This document shows positions 26,373 to 34,808 of a DNA stretch of 37,764 bases, in pieces. Numbering within the stretch: position 1 is the stretch's first letter; each line of letters opens with the position of its first letter. The stretch is from NCBI GenBank assembly GCA_014379105.1, contig JACMML010000342.1, forward strand, positions 1-37,764, given 5' to 3'. The stretch comes from Phycisphaerae bacterium. GTDB taxonomy: Bacteria; Planctomycetota; Phycisphaerae; Tepidisphaerales; Tepidisphaeraceae. Below the pieces are notes generated by a model. The model saw only the letters and a list, made by a program, of their open reading frames with translations, had not been told where the DNA came from and did no database searches. The translations under genes and the position numbers were made by a program.

Positions 26373-28057
26373 CAGGCGATCTTCGCGGGCACCGGCTCGC
26401 GCTTTTTCTTTGGCGGCGGCGGGGTCCACTCGGGGATCGCGCTCCACGCGCGGATCTGTTCCAACTCCACGCGGTCGACGAAATCGCGAAATGTTTCCGG
26501 ATCGTCATCACCTTCAGGATCAACACGATTTTCCTGATAGACGCGCACCACTTTCTCGATCTGCTTGTGAATGATCTGCGTCGGCACCTTCTCGAACAGC
26601 GGCCGGACGAATTCCGGGCTTTCGCCGAACCGGCCACCGATGCAGAGGTCATACGCGTCGGACTTTTCGCCGTGCCACAGTGCTTTGGTGCCCGTCAATC
26701 CGATATCCGCTACCTGATATTGGGCGCAGCTATTGGGGCAACCGCTGATGCTGAGCATGATCGGCGAATCGATCTCCACCTGGCTCTCCAGGTGCTGCAG
26801 AATCTCCAAGGCCCGCTGTTTGGTTTCCACGACCGCGAGGTTACAGAACTGAATCCCCGTGCAGGAGATCAGGTTATGCCGCCACAGCGGCGCTTGGGGA
26901 TCGAGGCCGACCTGCTGAAGTTCTTTCACCAGCGGCTCGATATTTGCCTGAGGAACATCCGTGATAATGACGTTCTGCTTCTGCGACAAACGAATCTCGC
27001 CAACGCCGTGGGCGGCGTATCGCTCGGTCAGGTCAGCGACCGCCAGCATCTGGTCCGCGGTCCATCGGCCGCGCTCGATCGGGATGCCGACGTAGAAATT
27101 TCCGTTCTTCTGCTCGCCGATTCCCATGTGGTCCGTATGCAATGCGCCCCGCGGGGCGACGATCTCTTCATCATGCTCCAACTCAAAGCCGATGCGCTTT
27201 TCCAACTCATCGCGGATCCAGCGCCACCCATGATCGGCTACGAGAAATTTGAGGCGGGCACGGATGCGCTTGAATCGCAGTTCGTCAGAATCGCGGAAAA
27301 TAGCGCAGACTCCGCGCCAGATCAGCGGAATCTGCTCCGCGATCTTCTCCTGCGGAACGAAGACGCGCAGTCCCTGGCCAAAGTGCGGGGTCGAGGACAA
27401 GCCGCCGCCGACGAGTATGCCCAACCCGCGCTGTTCGACACCGTTGCGAACACGGCGGACGCCGAACGCGCCGATGTCATTGATCTGCGGCTGATTGCAA
27501 TGCAGCGGACAGCCGCTGATCGTCGTCTTAAATTTGCGCGGAAGATTGCTGAATTCATGACCGGCGGCCTTGAACATGTCGGACATCTGCTTGGGCAGGT
27601 CGCCGATCTCAACGATCTCATTCTTAAGCAAGCCCGCCAGCGGGCACGAACAAACATTGCGCGGCGTATCACCGCACGCGAATTGCGTATAGAGACCGGC
27701 CTTGTTGCCGACCCGCTCCAGCGCATCAGGAAAAGATTCGATTGTCATCCAGTGGAGCTGAATACACTGCCGTGTCGTCACATCGCCGAACCCGCGGCCG
27801 TGGTCTTTGGATACTTGCGCGATTTCCCGCAATTGCGACGGCTTCAGCCGGCCGCCGGAGATGCGGATGCGCCACATGAAATGACCGTCATTCGGCTTCT
27901 GCTGATAAATGCCAAACCAGCGCATCCGGGGAAAATCGTCTTCCTGAATCGACGCGAAGCCGGTCTGGGCATATCGATGAATGTCGTCCCACACATCAAG
28001 GCCATCTTTGGCACGTTTGATGTGCTCATTCTTGGTCATTTTCTCGTCAAAGTTCAT
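26372..28057 (-). CDS. Siroheme ferredoxin-dependent nitrite/sulfite reductase
   Basis: CTGIQFCNLAVVETK, SGCPNSCAQYQVADIGL (siroheme/4Fe-4S), FACGDTPRNVCSCPLAG, TISGCPLHCNQPQINDIGAFG. Nitrite versus sulfite specificity cannot be settled by eye. Confidence 0.92.
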   Translation of the reverse strand: MNFDEKMTKNEHIKRAKDGLDVWDDIHRYAQTGFASIQEDDFPRMRWFGIYQQKPNDGHFMWRIRISGGRLKPSQLREIAQVSKDHGRGFGDVTTRQCIQLHWMTIESFPDALERVGNKAGLYTQFACGDTPRNVCSCPLAGLLKNEIVEIGDLPKQMSDMFKAAGHEFSNLPRKFKTTISGCPLHCNQPQINDIGAFGVRRVRNGVEQRGLGILVGGGLSSTPHFGQGLRVFVPQEKIAEQIPLIWRGVCAIFRDSDELRFKRIRARLKFLVADHGWRWIRDELEKRIGFELEHDEEIVAPRGALHTDHMGIGEQKNGNFYVGIPIERGRWTADQMLAVADLTERYAAHGVGEIRLSQKQNVIITDVPQANIEPLVKELQQVGLDPQAPLWRHNLISCTGIQFCNLAVVETKQRALEILQHLESQVEIDSPIMLSISGCPNSCAQYQVADIGLTGTKALWHGEKSDAYDLCIGGRFGESPEFVRPLFEKVPTQIIHKQIEKVVRVYQENRVDPEGDDDPETFRDFVDRVELEQIRAWSAIPEWTPPPPKKKREPVPAKIA

Positions 28058-28130
28058 AATGCTGCGGACGCTCCGTTCGTCGAACAAGCATAGTAGCGTC
28101 GAAGGCGTGTTGCAACTGAACTTCTATTAC

Positions 28131-28138
28131 CCTATAGG
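28131..28138. promoter_or_regulatory. Candidate operator palindrome CCTATAGG in the divergent reductase / yggS intergenic region
   Basis: Sequence ctattacCCTATAGGaaaactagg in an A/T-rich stretch 74 bp upstream of the reductase ATG. Confidence 0.3.
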
Positions 28139-28225
28139 AAAACTAGGATTTCAGGGTATCGAGGGCGTCGCTTAAATGCGCGTTCCGCTTATAATCCTCG
28201 CTACAGAAACGGGAAGGAGCCCTCA

Positions 28226-28996
28226 TTGGCGAAGAAATCATTGCTGGCCGAGCGACTGGACGCGATCCGCGAACGGATGGCGACCGCGGCGAGCCGCGCG
28301 AAACGGGACCCGGCGGAGGTGACACTCATCGCGGTCACCAAAACCGCCGGTCCGGAAACGATCCGCGAAGCCGTACAGCTGGGGGTGACAGACCTGGCAG
28401 AATCGCGCGTTCAGCAACTGCTCCAACGCGCCGCTCAGACCCAGGAGATGGGACAGCGACGGCGCGTTCACGGGGATGACGCCAAAGACACCCCGGCCGC
28501 CCCGCGATGGCACATGATCGGGCATCTTCAGCGCAATAAGGTCAAGCAGATTCTTCCGTTGATTCACTGCGTGCATACGATCGATTCACTACGGCTCGCC
28601 GAAGAAATCGACGTCGCCGCCGCCAAGGTGGATCGCCGGATGGCCGTGATGATGCAGGTGAATGCGAGTGAAGAATCGCAGAAGTTTGGCGTCGCGGTCG
28701 GCGCCGCGCTTCATCTCGGCGAGCAGATCGCCACGATGCCGAATCTCCAGTTGGTCGGATTGATGACGATGGCCGAAAACAGCGACGACGAGAAGACGAT
28801 TCGCAACGCGTTCCGGCGCACGCGCGAACTGTTCGAAGAGATGAAGTGGCAGAAGATCGGCGGCACGAATTTCCGCCACCTTTCAATGGGCATGAGCAAT
28901 GATTTTGAGTACGCGATCGAAGAAGGCGCCACACTGGTGCGCATCGGCAGCGCGCTATTCGGGGCATCAACCGCGGACGACGTGAACGATAACTGA
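28226..28996 (+). CDS. YggS family pyridoxal phosphate-dependent enzyme (PLP homeostasis protein)
   Basis: VTLIAVTKTAGPETIREAVQLGVTDLAESRVQQL, WHMIGHLQRNKVKQIL, LSMGMSNDFEYAIEEGATLVRIGSALFG. TTG start with GGAAGGAG upstream. Confidence 0.95.
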   Translation: MAKKSLLAERLDAIRERMATAASRAKRDPAEVTLIAVTKTAGPETIREAVQLGVTDLAESRVQQLLQRAAQTQEMGQRRRVHGDDAKDTPAAPRWHMIGHLQRNKVKQILPLIHCVHTIDSLRLAEEIDVAAAKVDRRMAVMMQVNASEESQKFGVAVGAALHLGEQIATMPNLQLVGLMTMAENSDDEKTIRNAFRRTRELFEEMKWQKIGGTNFRHLSMGMSNDFEYAIEEGATLVRIGSALFGASTADDVNDN

Positions 28997-29028
28997 GCAT
29001 CGGACACGGACGTCCGTTACGAACCAAT

Positions 29029-29316
29029 TTGCCAGACATTGATTTATTCAACTTCTTCCGCTGGGGACTCTTTATCATCGCCTCGATCTACTGTGTCGTG
29101 GTGACCACCCAGAGCATGTGGAGCTGGTACGTGTGGCTCGCCACCAACGACCGCTACATCACAATCCTGCGCAGGTACGTCATCGTCCACGGCCTGCGAC
29201 TGCGATTCAGCACGTTCTGGGGTGATGTGCTTATCTGTGCGCTACTGATGCTCGCATTCACGCTGATGATGTGGGCGCACGCCATTCTCCGTGCGATACA
29301 GTGGGTTAGCGCATGA
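29029..29316 (+). CDS. Small membrane protein (95 aa), unknown function
   Basis: Two hydrophobic segments; ATGA overlap with the next gene; TTG start assumed. Confidence 0.6.
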   Translation: MPDIDLFNFFRWGLFIIASIYCVVVTTQSMWSWYVWLATNDRYITILRRYVIVHGLRLRFSTFWGDVLICALLMLAFTLMMWAHAILRAIQWVSA

Positions 29317-30296
29317 GCGAAGCGGAAGAATCCAATCCACCCCCACAGCAGCTGCCCGCCGTCATCTCGGCGCGTGTTGAACACGCCCGCACGCCGTCGA
29401 ATCAACTCGGCGATCTGCCGCAGGAGGAACTGGAAGCGATCGCCGAGGAATACGGCATCGAGCCCGGGCAGTTCCGCAGTAAAGCGGCGCTGGTCTCGGC
29501 GATACATGAGCGGCGCCAACTGATCGCGACCCTCGCGCGACAATCCATGCAGGAGGTGCTCGACTGGGCCGGACGATCGCTGCCTCCAACGGTTTCACCG
29601 GAGCAAATGGCGATTGAGATCGCCCACATCCGCTCGATGCGTTTCAACGGTCTCTCCGATCGCGGCCTGGTAGTTCTTGCGATGATGCGCGGCTGCGACG
29701 TCGAGGGAGCCGAATCGCGGGACGACATTATTTCAAAGCTGAAATCCCAGGAGGGATTTTTTGCCCGGATCAAACGCAAGACCCGCGGTTGGATGGGGAA
29801 ACGCGTTGAACGAATGGTCGGTGATTCGACGACAGAGATCCCCGCTCCAACACCGGAACCGCACAACAAGAGCACCGATCAGACGGCTGTGCCAAGGCAG
29901 CAGGCGCTGCGCGAAGAGATCGAAGACGCGGGCTTTTTCTCTGGAATCGCCAACCGGGTAAAAAAGCAGGCGGACAGCTACGTCAACCAGAAGCTGGACG
30001 AGATCGAAGCACGCATTGATCGCAAGCTCGATGAGATCGATCGCCGCCTGGCCGAGTGGCGTGATAAGGAGATTGCCAATCGCATTCGTATCCTCAAGAT
30101 CACACTGTGGGCGTCGGTCGTGGTGGCTGCGGTTTCGCTGATATACTCGTATGTGAATGTCGTAAGGGATCAATGGAATCAGCCGAAGAATTTAGCTCCC
30201 TCCACGACGCCTACGTCGATTGTGGTGCCCGCGCGTACTACCAGCGCCACGGCCGCAGCTATCGAAATCCCCACGAGCCGATCATCCGCGAATTGA
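29313..30296 (+). CDS. Hypothetical protein with SAP/Rho-N-like helical segments, coiled coil and a C-terminal TM segment
   Basis: NQLGDLPQEELEAIAEEYGIEPGQFRSKAALVSAIHERRQ, then MRFNGLSDRGLVVLAMMRGCDVEGAESRDDIISKLKSQ, coiled coil KLDEIEARIDRKLDEIDRRLAEW, TM ILKITLWASVVVAAVSLIYSYV. Confidence 0.72.
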   Translation: MSEAEESNPPPQQLPAVISARVEHARTPSNQLGDLPQEELEAIAEEYGIEPGQFRSKAALVSAIHERRQLIATLARQSMQEVLDWAGRSLPPTVSPEQMAIEIAHIRSMRFNGLSDRGLVVLAMMRGCDVEGAESRDDIISKLKSQEGFFARIKRKTRGWMGKRVERMVGDSTTEIPAPTPEPHNKSTDQTAVPRQQALREEIEDAGFFSGIANRVKKQADSYVNQKLDEIEARIDRKLDEIDRRLAEWRDKEIANRIRILKITLWASVVVAAVSLIYSYVNVVRDQWNQPKNLAPSTTPTSIVVPARTTSATAAAIEIPTSRSSAN

Positions 30297-30766
30297 TATC
30301 GCGGGTCGTTCAAACCTGGCCGCTAAATCTGAAAAACGTACTCGATCTGGCGGCCGGTAGCGGTGAAGTGACCCTCGCTCTCCGTGATAACGGCGCGACA
30401 ACCATCGACGCCATCGATCCATACACCGCCGAGGCATATCAAAACCGTACCGGCTCAAGTTGCGAACAGATTTCGTTTGAAGATATCGCCGGCGGCACTC
30501 TACGCGGAAGGCAATACTCACTCATCGCGTGCAGTTTCGCGATGCACCTGATGGATGAATCACGCTTGCCTGTGCTCTGCTGGGAACTCGCCGCAATCGC
30601 ACCGGCGCTGTTGATTCTGACGCCGCACAAGCGTCCGGTTTTGCGCGATGCATGGGGCTGGACGCTCACGCATGAGGTGCTACATGACCGTGTTCGGGCA
30701 CGGTTATACGGAGCAACGTCGCACAACGATTCCAGTACGCCTCGTCAAAGCCAATCGCCTGCTTGA
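30173..30766 (+). CDS. Class I SAM-dependent methyltransferase
   Basis: VLDLAAGSGEVTLALRDNGATTIDAIDPY motif I region, YSLIACSFAMHLMDESRLP. Start at ATG 30173 with AAGGGA upstream. Confidence 0.82.
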   Translation: MESAEEFSSLHDAYVDCGARAYYQRHGRSYRNPHEPIIRELISRVVQTWPLNLKNVLDLAAGSGEVTLALRDNGATTIDAIDPYTAEAYQNRTGSSCEQISFEDIAGGTLRGRQYSLIACSFAMHLMDESRLPVLCWELAAIAPALLILTPHKRPVLRDAWGWTLTHEVLHDRVRARLYGATSHNDSSTPRQSQSPA

Positions 30767-31652
30767 TCAGCACATCGCGGCGCAGCCAATTCTCTTCTTC
30801 CATCAGCTGTACGGATCGGCTCAAGCCAAGCCGTGCTACTGGCGGGATCGGCATCACCGCCCAATCGCTCCCGTGAACAACCTTCGCCATAACGCGCTGG
30901 TCATCGAAAATGCTCCCGTACGCATGCCACCGCGCCGGCAGATTCAGCGCGGCCGTGTCGCCGTAGAAGCGCTCGTGCTCGATCGCCATTTTCACAAACT
31001 GCCTGACGTAATCATTCCCAAACGGGCTGGATCGTGTGCCGCAGTGGGCGGCGATAACAGTCACGCCCCGCCGTAATGCGGGCAGCAACAGAACCGGGTC
31101 TGCGCACTGGTTCACATTTGGCAGCATCATCTCGCCACCCGTGTGTGAGAGCAGAGGGATTTTGTGATGGGCCAGCGCCTCGTAGAATTCAAAACACCGG
31201 CGATCCGATGGATCAATTCCTTGCGTAATCGGCAGCCATTTCACGAGCACCGCTCCCCGATTTACGCAGCGCTCCAGTTCGGCGATCGCGTCGCGGCGAT
31301 ACGGATGGACCGAAACGCCGAACAGCACCTTGCGGTTTCGGGCCGCGATTTCCATCACGTAGTCGTTCTCAACGAAGAAGTGGGTATCGGCATCGAGTCG
31401 CGTTCCGGATTTGTCGTAGACCGCGTCAAACGCCAGCACGACGGCCGCATCAATCTCGGGCGTGCTGTCGAGTTGCGAGATCAGAAGTCGCTCCAAGTCG
31501 AGTTCCGCCTGTGAGCCCACTTCGCCGATTCCAAATTTCCATCGCAGAAATCGAAACTGCGGCGATCGGAGAAGACGTGGCGACAGCGCCCCGTGGCCGG
31601 GCGTGAAGCCGGAGAGATGGACGTGGCAGTCTATGCGCATTGGATGGGTCAC
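30666..31652 (-). CDS. Amidohydrolase family (amidohydrolase 2 type) protein
   Basis: RIDCHVHLSGF, HKIPLLSHTGGE, GVTVIAAHCGTRS, VVHGSDWAVMP metal-site-like motifs. Confidence 0.85.
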   Translation of the reverse strand: MTHPMRIDCHVHLSGFTPGHGALSPRLLRSPQFRFLRWKFGIGEVGSQAELDLERLLISQLDSTPEIDAAVVLAFDAVYDKSGTRLDADTHFFVENDYVMEIAARNRKVLFGVSVHPYRRDAIAELERCVNRGAVLVKWLPITQGIDPSDRRCFEFYEALAHHKIPLLSHTGGEMMLPNVNQCADPVLLLPALRRGVTVIAAHCGTRSSPFGNDYVRQFVKMAIEHERFYGDTAALNLPARWHAYGSIFDDQRVMAKVVHGSDWAVMPIPPVARLGLSRSVQLMEEENWLRRDVLIKQAIGFDEAYWNRCATLLRITVPEHGHVAPHA

Positions 31653-33118
31653 TTTCCTGCGTAAGACAGGTACCGCTGATACGCAAGATCGACCGCCGGG
31701 CTCGCGCGGGGCTCGTATCGCTTGACCGGGAAGCTGGCGCGCACGACACCGCGTCCCTCTTCGAGCGATTTGATCGCCCCGGTCGCCATTGCCTGCACGA
31801 TGATGTTGCCAATTGCGGTGGCTTCAATCGGTCCCGCCACGACCGGCCGCTGGCAAACGTCGGCCGTCAATTGATTTAGCAGTTCGTTCTGCGTTCCGCC
31901 GCCGACGATATGGATTACGCCAATCTTTTTACCGAGTAGATCCTGCAGCCCTTCAAGCGTCTGGCGATATTTGCACGCGAGCGAATCCAGGCACGCCCGC
32001 ACATACGCCCCGCGTGTCGACGGCGCTTTCTGCGATGTAAGACCGCAGAATGCGTCAATCTTCTTCGGCATGTCGCCCGGCGAAGCGAATGGTGCGTGAT
32101 CCGGGTCTATCAGCACGTCATATGGTTTTGATTCGCCTGCCATCGCGGTCAACTCGGCGTACGTGTGGTCGTGCCCGTCCTTAGTGAATGCGCGGCGGCA
32201 TTCCTGCACCAGCCATAGACCCATGATGTTCTTGAGAAACCGAATGCTCCCGCCAATCCCGCCTTCGTTGGTGTAATTGTATTGAAGCGATTTCGGGTTG
32301 ATGAGCGGCTCGGGCAATTCCACTCCCATCAGCGACCAAGTGCCGGAACTGATATAGCACCAGTCCTGTCCCTCGGCTGGAACCGAAACAACAGCGCTCG
32401 CGGTGTCGTGGCCGCCCGGTGCGATGACAGTCGCCTGATCCACTTCGCACTCATCGGCCACGCTCTTCAGGAGTGGGCCCAGGACGGTCCCAGTGGGGAT
32501 GATCTCCGGGAGAATATGCGTGGGGATGCCCAGCTTCGTCAGCATCTGTGTCGCCCATGCCCGCTTGCGCGGGTCGTACATCTGACTCGTACTGACGATC
32601 GAAAATTCTGCTTTGGCAACGCCGGTGAGGAAGTAATTGAACAAATCCGGCATGAACAGCATCGTCCTGGCGGTGGCTAGTTTCGCCGAGTTGGCTTTGA
32701 CCAGCGCACGCAGCTGATACAGCGTATTGATCTCCATGAACTGGATGCCAGTGGTGTCGAAAACCTCTTCGCGCGGGATGATCGAGAACACATCCTTCAT
32801 CATCCCGGCGGTGACCGGATCGCGGTACATCGTGGGATTGCCCAGCAGGTCTCCCGACGAATCGAGCAGGCCAAAATCGACTCCCCATGTGTCAACGCCG
32901 ATGCCGTCGAGCTTGATGCCGCGGGTCGCTTTCAGTCCTTGCTTGATCTGCTCCCATTGGCCGAGCACGTTCCACTGCAATCGGCCATTGAGTTGGCCCA
33001 TCGGATTGGCAAAACGATGCTTCTCCTCGAGCGTGAGCCTGCCGTCGGCGAGCGAGCCCAGAATCGCCCGGCCGCTCTCGGCGCCGAAATCGAATGCGAG
33101 ATATTTTTGCTGCTTCAT
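31649..33118 (-). CDS. rhaB: Rhamnulokinase (FGGY family)
   Basis: KYLAFDFGAESGRAILGSL, IGVDTWGVDFGLLDSSGDLLGNPTMYRDP, IAPGGHDTASAVVSVPAEG, YISSGTWSLMGVELPEPLI, IHIVGGGTQNELLNQLTADVC. Start at MKQQKYLAFDFG. Confidence 0.92.
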   Translation of the reverse strand: MKQQKYLAFDFGAESGRAILGSLADGRLTLEEKHRFANPMGQLNGRLQWNVLGQWEQIKQGLKATRGIKLDGIGVDTWGVDFGLLDSSGDLLGNPTMYRDPVTAGMMKDVFSIIPREEVFDTTGIQFMEINTLYQLRALVKANSAKLATARTMLFMPDLFNYFLTGVAKAEFSIVSTSQMYDPRKRAWATQMLTKLGIPTHILPEIIPTGTVLGPLLKSVADECEVDQATVIAPGGHDTASAVVSVPAEGQDWCYISSGTWSLMGVELPEPLINPKSLQYNYTNEGGIGGSIRFLKNIMGLWLVQECRRAFTKDGHDHTYAELTAMAGESKPYDVLIDPDHAPFASPGDMPKKIDAFCGLTSQKAPSTRGAYVRACLDSLACKYRQTLEGLQDLLGKKIGVIHIVGGGTQNELLNQLTADVCQRPVVAGPIEATAIGNIIVQAMATGAIKSLEEGRGVVRASFPVKRYEPRASPAVDLAYQRYLSYAGK

Positions 33119-33240
33119 TCGTCCGTCCGTCTCCGTGAAATAGACCGCGAAATAGACTCGCTGCATCGTAATGGTTGAACGCCGTCGGAAGAAATGGCTT
33201 CACGCTACGATTTCCCGTCACAACGGGTAAACTGACAAAC

Positions 33241-33900
33241 GTGAATCGCACACGAACCAAACTCTGCGGCATGATGAACGCCGCTGACGCCCGGGCAGCC
33301 GCTGACGCCGGCGCGGATGCGATCGGCATGATCCTGCACGCCGATGCGCGGCGGCGGATCGACCTCGACACAGCCGCTGAGATCGTCACCGCGCTGCCGC
33401 CGTACGTGACGCCTGTCGGCGTCTTTGTGAATGCGCCAACGCATCTGGTCCTCGAGATAGCAACAAAACTACGCCTCGTCACCGTCCAATTCCATGGCCA
33501 CGAGACTGCCGAGGATATCGCCGCGGTCTCGCCTCTGAAGGTGATCAAAGCGGTCCGCGTCGCGCCCGAAACGATTCGCGCGTCTCTGGAGAAACTGCTT
33601 GCCCAGGCCACAACAAATCTTGCCGCACTGCTCCTTGAAACAGACACGGCGGGTGTATCGGGCGGCAGTGGAGTTGAGAACGACTTCGGCCTGATAGCAC
33701 AGCTCATCGCCGAACAGGCCCTTGTCGGCTTGCCGCCGGTGATCATCTCCGGCGGCCTGACCCCGCAGAACGTCGCGGAAGTTGTTCGGCTTCTTCATCC
33801 GTATGCGGTCGATGTCAGCAGTGGCATTGAAGCCGAATACGGAAAGAAGTCGGCGGACAAAATGCGGGCATTTGTCACCAACGCTGGCGCGTCGAGCTAG
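33241..33900 (+). CDS. trpF: Phosphoribosylanthranilate isomerase
   Basis: RTKLCGMMNAADARAAADAGADAIGMI, VGVFVN, VQFHGHE, LLLETDTAGVSGGSG, ISGGLTPQNVAEVVRLLHPYAVDVSSGIE. GTG start assumed. Confidence 0.95.
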   Translation: MNRTRTKLCGMMNAADARAAADAGADAIGMILHADARRRIDLDTAAEIVTALPPYVTPVGVFVNAPTHLVLEIATKLRLVTVQFHGHETAEDIAAVSPLKVIKAVRVAPETIRASLEKLLAQATTNLAALLLETDTAGVSGGSGVENDFGLIAQLIAEQALVGLPPVIISGGLTPQNVAEVVRLLHPYAVDVSSGIEAEYGKKSADKMRAFVTNAGASS

Positions 33901-33919
33901 CCGATCCACTTGTCGCGGC

Positions 33920-34798
33920 TCACTTGCCCCCTTCACGCTTATACGCCCGCGGAACAATCAGGATAAGTCGCTCCTGCTGCTCCGATGGCGTGTGATTCAG
34001 AAAAAACGCCGACCCCAGCGTACACGGGTCGCGCGCCTCGACAGACGGCGCGATCACCAAAAGGCTACTCAGCGGCAGATCGAGTGACAGACATGCGTCG
34101 TAGCGCACTTCTTCATTCGTATACGTGATCTCGCGCTCGAGCTTTCCGGGCAGAGTGGAATACTGCAGCTTCTTATTTTGCGCGCGGACCGCCGGCGACA
34201 ACGCGAGTCGAATCTGGTCGGGCTTGCGCGGCGTGGTCTCGAAAGAGAAATAGAGGATGTTGTCGCTCCGGTCATAAGAGCGACCAACCAGTTGATTCTC
34301 GCGATTGAAAAAGAAGATGGTCTGCTGATTAATGCCGGAGCGCACTGGAAACTCAATCTGCTTCCCGTCGATGCCGCTGAAACTGGAGATTTGCTTCTGC
34401 CTGTCGCCGGCCAAAGCCTGCAGGCTTGCTAGTTCAGTCACGGGCAGTTCGCCGACCCTGATGCCGTTCTTAAACAGCACGTCGTGGGCCGCCAGCTCCA
34501 CCGCGGATTCATTGACGCGCTTCCAGAACGCCTCATCGGCGCTGACGCTTTGGCGCGGCAGGAGAATCTCGAAGATCTCAATCGAATACATCAGCGACAC
34601 CGGCGGCATCGCGTCGCGCGGGGATGTGGGCAAATCAGGGATCGTCTCCGGCGCGGGCGCGGTGGCGGGCACATACGGGACGAACCGCGGCTTGCCCGCA
34701 TCGGCGCGGGCAGGCTGGCTCGTCTCGGGCTCAGCGCTACAGCCGCTGACGATCAGCGGTGCGCTCAGGAGCATCAGGATCAGCGTGCGGTATCGCAT
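33920..34798 (-). CDS. Hypothetical lipoprotein
   Basis: Signal peptide and lipobox-like MRYRTLILMLLSAPLIVSGC; remaining sequence not assigned to a family. Confidence 0.72.
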   Translation of the reverse strand: MRYRTLILMLLSAPLIVSGCSAEPETSQPARADAGKPRFVPYVPATAPAPETIPDLPTSPRDAMPPVSLMYSIEIFEILLPRQSVSADEAFWKRVNESAVELAAHDVLFKNGIRVGELPVTELASLQALAGDRQKQISSFSGIDGKQIEFPVRSGINQQTIFFFNRENQLVGRSYDRSDNILYFSFETTPRKPDQIRLALSPAVRAQNKKLQYSTLPGKLEREITYTNEEVRYDACLSLDLPLSSLLVIAPSVEARDPCTLGSAFFLNHTPSEQQERLILIVPRAYKREGGK

Positions 34799-34808
34799 GC
34801 GTAAAATC

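Noticed and set aside
26567-28093. 508 aa + strand ORF
   Set aside because: Antisense to the siroheme reductase; the codon-position bias follows the real gene.
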